Positions 58,501 to 64,000 of a stretch of 64,000 nucleotides of DNA are shown here, in pieces. Positions within the stretch are counted from its first letter, which is position 1; each line of letters begins with the position of its first letter. The notes beneath the pieces were generated by a model. That model ran no database searches and was not told the DNA's origin. It worked only from the letters and a program-made list of their open reading frames with translations. The DNA is from Hemileia vastatrix. Lineage: Eukaryota; Basidiomycota; Pucciniomycetes; Pucciniales; Zaghouaniaceae. The stretch is taken from the NCBI GenBank assembly GCA_030280995.1, contig JASXTE010000001.1, forward strand, positions 11,689,001 through 11,753,000. The letters run 5' to 3'. The translations under genes and the position numbers were made by a program.

Positions 58501-59436
58501 CACGGATTTTCATACTTGAATGGTTCTAGTCTTTCGGATTGTCAAAACCTAGTGTTAATTATGCTAGGAGAGGCATGCTCACAATTGCCTGATATTTTAC
58601 AGTTAAAAGGTATTATTTTGGCCCTGTGAAATTCTTTGAAGGCAGCCAAGACTGAATGATTATATATTATCTGTACTATTTATTGATCAGACATCAAAAC
58701 CAAACTAAAATCTTCTGTCACCCTTCCTCATTCCAATCAAACTCCTACTTATCCTCTGAGAATGCATATGAAAATAGATTTTGGTTGGTATGAAGATGTG
58801 AGTCTACTTTTTGCTAGATGGGCGCAGCTTGTTTACTTTGTGGGCTAAATCCCTTTTCGTTTCTTTCTTTTCAGATATCATTATCCATTGTCCCTAATGA
58901 GTACCCATTGTTACGGGAACCAGATCTTGAAATGCCATTACATGGTAAAACATTTCAATCAGGTAAATCACTTTTGAATAACAATCATTAGTTTCTAGGC
59001 CAGCTTTGACAATTTTTAAATTTCTCCTCTCCTACCATCTTTCCTTTCCTTTCCTTTTCTTTTCTCTTTTATTTACTTTTCTTTTCTTTACTTTTCTTTA
59101 TTTTACTTTACTTTACTTCACTTTACTTTACTTTACTTTACTTTACTTTACTTTACTTTACTTTACTTTACTTTACTTTACTTTACTTTACTTTACTTTA
59201 CTTTACTTTACTTTACTTTACTTTACTTTTCTTTTCTTTTCTTTTCTTTTCTTTTCTTTTCTTTTCTTTTCTTTTCTTTTCTTTTCTTCTCTTCTCTTTT
59301 CTTTTCTTTTCTTTTCTTTTCTTTTATTCTTTATGTCTGTTCAGGTGATTTGAGGCCCAGTGTAGCCTTACAAGAATATTGGCTCACTATTACTCAGTTC
59401 ATGCAAGAAAAACTATCACCTGCTTTTAGCAGGTAA
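55534..59436 (+). CDS. HDA1: Class II histone deacetylase, Hda1/Clr3 type, with Arb2 domain
   Basis: Proposed exons: 55534-55878, 55939-56047, 56221-56515, 56589-56602, 56687-56834, 56934-57036, 57166-57293, 57371-57557, 57621-57656, 57731-57842, 57924-57971, 58037-58100, 58167-58274, 58386-58453, 58530-58609, 58691-58797, 58875-58962, 59345-59436. All junctions keep frame; the first intron is the least certain. Motifs in order are [38 protein letters not shown] (catalytic His pair), [17 protein letters not shown] (zinc ligands), [19 protein letters not shown] (zinc Asp) and LEGGYNL. The C-terminal half ([13 protein letters not shown], then [18 protein letters not shown]) is the Arb2-like domain of Hda1/Clr3. 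The enzyme removes acetyl groups from histone H3 and acts in heterochromatin silencing. No disabling change was seen. The stop is TAA at 59434-59436. Confidence 0.9.
59039..59335 (+). repeat. Pyrimidine microsatellite in the last HDA1 intron
   Basis: TTTAC repeated more than 20 times (about 59095-59227), flanked by CTTTT arrays before and after. It lies in the intron 58963-59344. The long open frame through it is an artefact of the 5-bp period. Confidence 0.95.
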
Positions 59437-60600
59437 AAATTGTTAATTTTTTTGTTTTTTTGCTTGGCAATTCAATTAACTAAATAGATTGATTCCAAAT
59501 ATTTAGTTTAATTTTCATTCATCTTTACATAATATCTTGCATAATCTTGAAAAGGGTATATATATGTCAATATATATATATATATATATATATATATTGA
59601 CTTCAGCCCTTGTCAAAACCATCTTTCTAACATCAATCCATTTAATTTTTATTCACATTATTATATTACTCAAACTACCACATTGATAATTAATACTCCA
59701 AAGAATATAACTTGCACACAAACAAAGTGTTATATTATAATATATAACTAAATATAGGATATACCACAACAGGAAAGATTATGTGCTCAAAATGTCTAGT
59801 ACTTTTTTTTCTGCTCCTGTTTGATCTCAAGTTATTTTTCTGGTCTGGACTATGAAGTGACTTTGCTTGAGCCCATTCCTTTTCTTTGATCTCAGCAAGG
59901 GGTGGGTGCACCTTACTTGGACAAAGTCATCATTGCCAAAAAAAAAAAAAAAAAAAAAAATCCATGTAATACTTTTCTTTTTCATTGTTCACTCATTCAT
60001 TCTTTTCTTTTTTGTTTTTGTTTTTGTTTTGATTTTTTAATTTTTTTTTCTTTAGAGTCTTGATTGATTTTGTTTTATTTTTTTAAATGTGTTTTCAAAT
60101 AATTGCATTATAGTTTGCCTTTCTTTGTCCTTAAAAGTAAATAAAATATAAATATAAATATAAGATAATATAATATAATATAATATAACAAAAAAAAGAA
60201 TTTGAGAGACCATGTTAGATACTGTCAATGAATCTTTCATATGTGTGTATGTATGTACATACATACATACCAAACATAAATAAAAATCATTCCCTCTGAG
60301 GAAGAAAATTTCATTAAGGTATTGAACATTTTTTCAATGAATTTTATGATTAATATTTACAAAGAGGCCTCAAAAGGGGTTACCTTTCTATTTTTAGCCT
60401 CATTTGGACAGCATCATCTTGACTAGATATCAGAAAAAAATTAATAACTTCAAAGAAGATGAAATGTAATGGTAATCTAATACAATCATCAGTGGGGTGC
60501 ATGCATATGAAAGAGATATGGATAACTTAATAGTTAGTAGGAAGAAACTAAAAAATATAAAAGTGGTTGTTGTTGCTGTTCAAAAATTAAGGTCTCCATA
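59437..60600. other. Region 3' of HDA1: simple repeats, no gene
   Basis: It holds an (AT)n tract (about 59568-59597), a 22-nt A run near 59939-59960, ATATAA arrays near 60140-60190 and a GTAT/CATAC block near 60243-60270. Short frames (60052-60273, 60497-60703) are not convincing; the second runs into the solo LTR. Confidence 0.55.
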
Positions 60601-61356
60601 TGTCACCGGACAACCTACGCACAAGGTCGAGGATGTTCCTGTAAGTGAGATGAGGGATTTTAGAAACTTCTTCGAAGCACAGAGGAATGATTTGAGGAAA
60701 TGATTTGAAGGTCACTCGAAGTAATAGCTATAGGTTCGAGGTTCGTTCAAGAAGAATTATAAACTAGTTCCAAGGTAATAATAATTCTTAAAATCTCACG
60801 AAGGGTTGGAAACTCAATAATCAAAGATTTAGGATTTAGAAATGAATATTGAGAAAGTAAAAGAAAGATACAATAACAATGATTTAACTTTTAAGGATTT
60901 ACCACTATTAATGTAAATACGATATTATAATTTAATTCTAAGGAATATCGAACCAAATACCCAACTCCTTTTATATCCTTTGTTTCTCCTCGCATTGACC
61001 TCCCTTCCATTGACCATTACTAACATACACTTAGACCCTCTCCACTAAATATCCGTCCATGCTCAATTTACCCCTTTTTAATTAATTAACAAAACTTTAA
61101 TGAAAAAAACTACTACTATACTATTTCGTTGATCCTAGCGCTGCGCGTTGCTTATTGAAAAGGACTAAGGTACCCTATTGGGAGATTGACTGATTTAGAT
61201 TTAGAGTTTAGGCTAGCGCAGTTAAATAGTAAGTACACAAAGGAAAATCGCAGTTGCTATGGAGAATTGCTTTCTGCGCTTCGAGTATAGATTTAGGACT
61301 TGATATTATTGATTTATTGAGTTAATTTCGCCTTGAGTGTCACATGGCGCGTGACA
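60601..61356 (-). mobile_element. Solo LTR of the GypA family, reverse orientation
   Basis: On the plus strand it starts TGTCACCGGACAACC and ends GGCGCGTGACA, the reverse complement of the GypA LTR. It is 756 bp, about 50 bp shorter than the GypA copies. A perfect 5-bp target duplication CCATA flanks it (60596-60600 and 61357-61361). Confidence 0.92.
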
Positions 61357-61359
61357 CCA

Positions 61360-61360
61360 T

Positions 61361-61390
<30 letters not shown>
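61360..61390. repeat. (TAA)n microsatellite
   Basis: About ten TAA units between the solo LTR and the H5 terminal repeat. It supplies an AAT trinucleotide just before H5, the same target word as H1 and H3. Confidence 0.85.
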
Positions 61391-61391
<1 letters not shown>

Positions 61392-61829
61392 GGGGGTATC
61401 AAAGTTGAGCAATCCGCAATTAGGGATCAGGAATTTTTTTTCCCAGGATCAGACATTATTAATTATGGAAGATTCTTATCCAGTAGCCCTGGGGCTAGTG
61501 GATAAGGAATCCATGATAATGCATTATCCCACCTCTTATACCCCAATTTCCATTCCTAATTCCTGATCCCAAACTCATCACATCCATAATGGATTTTTAA
61601 GAAAGTCACATGACTTATAATTGCTGATGCCATTTTTAAGTCTTTCCTCACTCTATGCTACTTAATTTTGGTGGTGAACACTTGACATTTTTTTCATCCT
61701 TATGTGTCTCTTCACTCTATGCTGCTTAATTTTGGTGGTGAACACATAAATTTTTTTTCTATTTACACACCCCACCTGCTCAGTTGGTGGAAAATTCCCA
61801 CTTCCCACTCATCATCTAAAACTTCTACT

Positions 61830-62290
61830 GACAATAATAAAGCATCTCTCTACTAGGAAGCAACTTCACTCAGCTATGAATGCTATCACTTTAACTTTAG
61901 CTGCTGAATCTGATTCTGACTTGGTTTTAGAAGACACTTTAGCTTATATGTCTGTTCAATGATCTTTATGAAGAAGAGGATCCCAAAACTGCACCAGCTC
62001 TCCCCTCTCTTGAATCACAAAAAATCCTTTCCACCAGCATACACTCCGTCATTATACCAATCACCCTCCAACATTCAGAAAAACAACCCTTTTAATTTTT
62101 TTCTATACCCTCCAAATTTTCAGCTTGTGTGCTTTATTCACTTGGTTTTGTGTTTTTGTTTTTTGCATATTCATTTTCATTTTGAATTTACACTGAATGT
62201 CTATTTTTTGGATTTCTCATTTGTTTTCATTCACCAGCTCAACATGAAATCACATATTTTCTGCAATTGAAGAATTTTTCACTGTTTCTT
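61830..62290 (+). pseudogene. H5 transposase remnant, DDE core deleted
   Basis: The frame reads KHLSTRKQLHSAMNAIT, then ESDSDLVLEDTLAYM, matching the H1 transposase N-terminus (KHLSTRKLLHSTMNAFT, SDSDLEDALAYM). At about 61958-61968 it jumps into sequence that in H1 lies at the transposase stop (TGATCTTTAT is shared). So about 930 bp of H1-equivalent sequence, including all catalytic residues, is missing. The following frame, 61959-62270, corresponds to the 3' flank in H1 (10050-10505, reversed). Confidence 0.75.
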
Positions 62291-62939
62291 TTTTTTCATT
62301 CATCCCTCATATCCTTCCCTCCTCTCCTCAAACATCCCTGAAACAATTTGGTTTTATTTATTTTCTCATCTCTTCTCTCCAGGTAAGTCATTTTATTCAT
62401 TTTTTTTTGATTTTTTGATTGCTAATTATATATATTTTTTGTTTTTTTTCTGTTTTTTTCTTTTTCTTTTTTGTATCTAAATTTTTGTTGTAAGTGGTTA
62501 TTTTTGATTTTTATGGTAAAATTAAACTTTTTTTCTCTCCCTCTTTTCTTTCTTTTTTAGCTCCATCACCCTACTCATCATTCCTCCTTGGCATGGTCAT
62601 TATCCCCCTTTTCCCCTATTTCACTTTTTTTTGGTTCCATGTCATTAAAACACATACATTGCACATTCTTTATGCATTTCACTTACTCCATATTCAATTT
62701 CCCCCAAATTCCAACATCATTCTTTCTTGCTCTATTTTTTCTACTTTTCAATCAAGGTAAGTTTCATCTCCTTTTTTTATAACTAAATGATATCCCTTTC
62801 CTTCTATGAAAATTTCATACTTAAATATATGCATGACTCTTATCTGGATAACAGTGGACTTATTAAACTCTTGTTGTTCTCATCTCCATTACCACTTTTC
62901 AAGCTTGTGTAAAATTTTGAAAATAAGACTCTAAATTAG

Positions 62940-63560
62940 GGTTAGGTTTATTTGAAACTAATGCCCTTTTAACTGAAGATTCTCATGAAGACTTCCTTTC
63001 ATTTCCCACAAACAGATTTGAATTTGGTTCAGTGGTTGCTGAGATATTGACCTTTAAATTTGAGCCTTTTTCTCAAATTTAATTTAATTTTACTTCATAT
63101 TTTTAAGTAATAAATTAGGTTTAGGTTTATTTTAATCACATTTATTTTAACTGAATATTTTCCTGGAGCCTATCTTTCATTTCCCACAAACAGGTTTGAA
63201 TTTGGTTCAGTGGTTGCTGAGATTTTGACCTTAAAAGTTGAGCCTTTTTTTCTGAATGTTACTTAATTTATTTTATGTTTTTATATTTCATAATTAGAGA
63301 ATAAGTCTTCTGAAACTCTTATCTGATAATTATCTAGGCTTATATCTCCATCTTGTTTGAGTTTTCTTCATCAATTTTCAAATTTTTGTGCAATTTTGAA
63401 AATCAGAGTCAAAAATTAGGGTTAGATTTATTCAAATCTTATGTTCTTTTAGATGAAGATTCTTCTGAAGCCTATCTTTCATTTCCCCTAAATGGATTTG
63501 AATTTGGTTCAGTGATTGCTGAGATATTGACCTTTAAAGTTGAGCCTTTTTTCTAAATTT
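62940..63560 (+). repeat. Three dispersed-tandem repeats of about 90-130 bp in H5
   Basis: Copies near 62985-63075, 63160-63250 and 63465-63555 share TTTCATTTCCCACAAACAG, then TTTGAATTTGGTTCAGTGG, TTGCTGAGATATTGACC and TTTGAGCCTTTTT. In one frame each unit encodes FEFGSVVAEILTFK-like sequence. The same repeat is found on the minus strand at about 38470-39140. Confidence 0.75.
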
Positions 63561-63583
63561 CACTTTATTTATTATATGTTTAG

Positions 63584-64000
63584 ACCAGGATTTGTTAATG
63601 GCTCTTCTCTTGGTATGTCTGATAATATATGTTTCATTCTTAAAATCATGTCACTCATTTAATTTCTATAGGCATCTATTCTTTACTTAAAAAATTATCT
63701 AAAGCTAAAAAGGATGATGATTTTTGCTTATGGGACACCTTACCTTCTTTTAATACTTTTCTTGCTCTTTTCCTCAAAAAAATCTGTAATAAAGCTTTCA
63801 AAAACAATCATCAACTTTCTACCAAAGTTGGAATACTGAATTGGTATGACCCAGAATGGGAAGAAAATAGCAACAAATATCTTTTATTTTCAAATGTTAT
63901 TACTACTCATTCAGGACTCCACAATAAGATCCATATTGATAGGAATGATGCCAATTATTTTACTTTTGGAATTTTCTCATATATCAATCCAATAACTGGC
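63584..64000 (+). CDS. H5 Tet/JBP-like 2OG-Fe(II) dioxygenase, partial
   Basis: A small exon 63584-63612 encodes PGFVNGSSLG, matching PGFVRGYSLG of H1. The intron 63613-63671 runs from GTATGT to ATAG. The next exon, 63672 to the window end, is open without a stop. It reads IYSLLKKLSKAKKDDDFCLW, then KYLLFSNVITTHSGLHN, the iron-binding HID motif (63932-63940), and GIFSYINPITG. Unlike the H1 copy it keeps HxD and the frame after it. The distal His and 2OG-binding Arg lie beyond the window. The N-terminal exons are not recognised; the repeat block sits where they should be, so the gene may be 5'-altered. It may be the least damaged copy here. Confidence 0.65.

Larger units (their letters stand above)
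61391..64000 (+). mobile_element. H5: PIF/Harbinger element with Tet-like gene, right end outside window
   Basis: The left terminal repeat starts AGGGGGTATCAAAGTTGA and continues CAATTAGGGATCAGGAATTT, closely matching the transposase-side end of H1 (reversed) and the left end of H3. Downstream are a transposase remnant lacking its DDE core (about 61830-62290), a repeat block (62940-63560) and a Tet-like dioxygenase gene still open at the window end. The order is the same as in H1. Confidence 0.8.

Noticed and set aside
59006..59353. Long open frame of Phe/Thr/Leu/Tyr repeats
   Set aside because: It is produced by the 5-bp TTTAC microsatellite, which has no stop in this frame, inside an HDA1 intron.
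1..64000. tRNA, rRNA or snRNA genes
   Set aside because: No cloverleaf with A and B boxes or conserved rRNA block was noticed by eye; a covariance-model search could still find one.

Overview
The window looks like fungal nuclear DNA, most likely from a rust fungus (Pucciniales) or a close basidiomycete relative. Four things point there. Genes have many short introns. An Hda1/Clr3-type histone deacetylase is interrupted about 17 times. Chromodomain Ty3/Gypsy elements and PIF/Harbinger elements dominate, and Tet-like 2OG-Fe(II) oxygenase genes, which are expanded in basidiomycetes including rusts, are present. The DNA is strongly AT-rich and mostly transposons. The species cannot be fixed from the sequence; a large repeat-rich rust genome such as Austropuccinia is a guess.

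Layout. 2-898 is the 3' end of an unrecognised host-type gene. 3222-37645 is a PIF/Harbinger transposase gene (copy D) split by three retroelement insertions within about 45 bp of original sequence: a solo LTR (3521-4350), chromovirus GypB (4364-20333, minus, TSD GTATG) and chromovirus GypC (20371-37433, plus, TSD GAATC). GypB carries a 7.3-kb PIF/Harbinger element, H1 (4723-12001, TSD AAT), in its left LTR. GypC contains a minus-strand relative (GypD, 23.5-29.7 kb) and a 2.8-kb Harbinger derivative, H3 (29698-32525). 40841-49256 is a full-length but decayed chromovirus, GypA (LTRs 807 bp each, TSD GAAAT). It carries an antisense spliced gene with a Zn2Cys6-like cysteine pattern. 49.3-54.9 kb holds Harbinger and Tet-like fragments and MITEs. 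55534-59436 is the histone deacetylase gene, the only complete host gene. 60601-61356 is a reverse solo LTR of the GypA family (TSD CCATA). 61391 to the window end is another Harbinger copy (H5).

Main biological idea. H1 carries three genes between its TIRs: a coiled-coil, probably Myb/SANT-type DNA-binding protein; a DDE transposase; and a Tet/JBP-like 2OG-Fe(II) dioxygenase, a family that oxidises 5-methylcytosine. H5 repeats the order TIR, transposase, dioxygenase. LTR copies of GypA differ largely as CG versus TG or CA, and many stops in dead elements are TGA at probable CGA arginine codons. Both fit CpG methylation and deamination. A transposon carrying a putative 5mC oxidase in a CpG-decaying genome suggests an anti-silencing role, which is inference.

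Most transposon genes here are broken by stops and frameshifts and are annotated as pseudogenes. Coordinates of element ends come from LTR/TSD comparison inside the window; exon boundaries come from reading splice sites and family alignment by eye.
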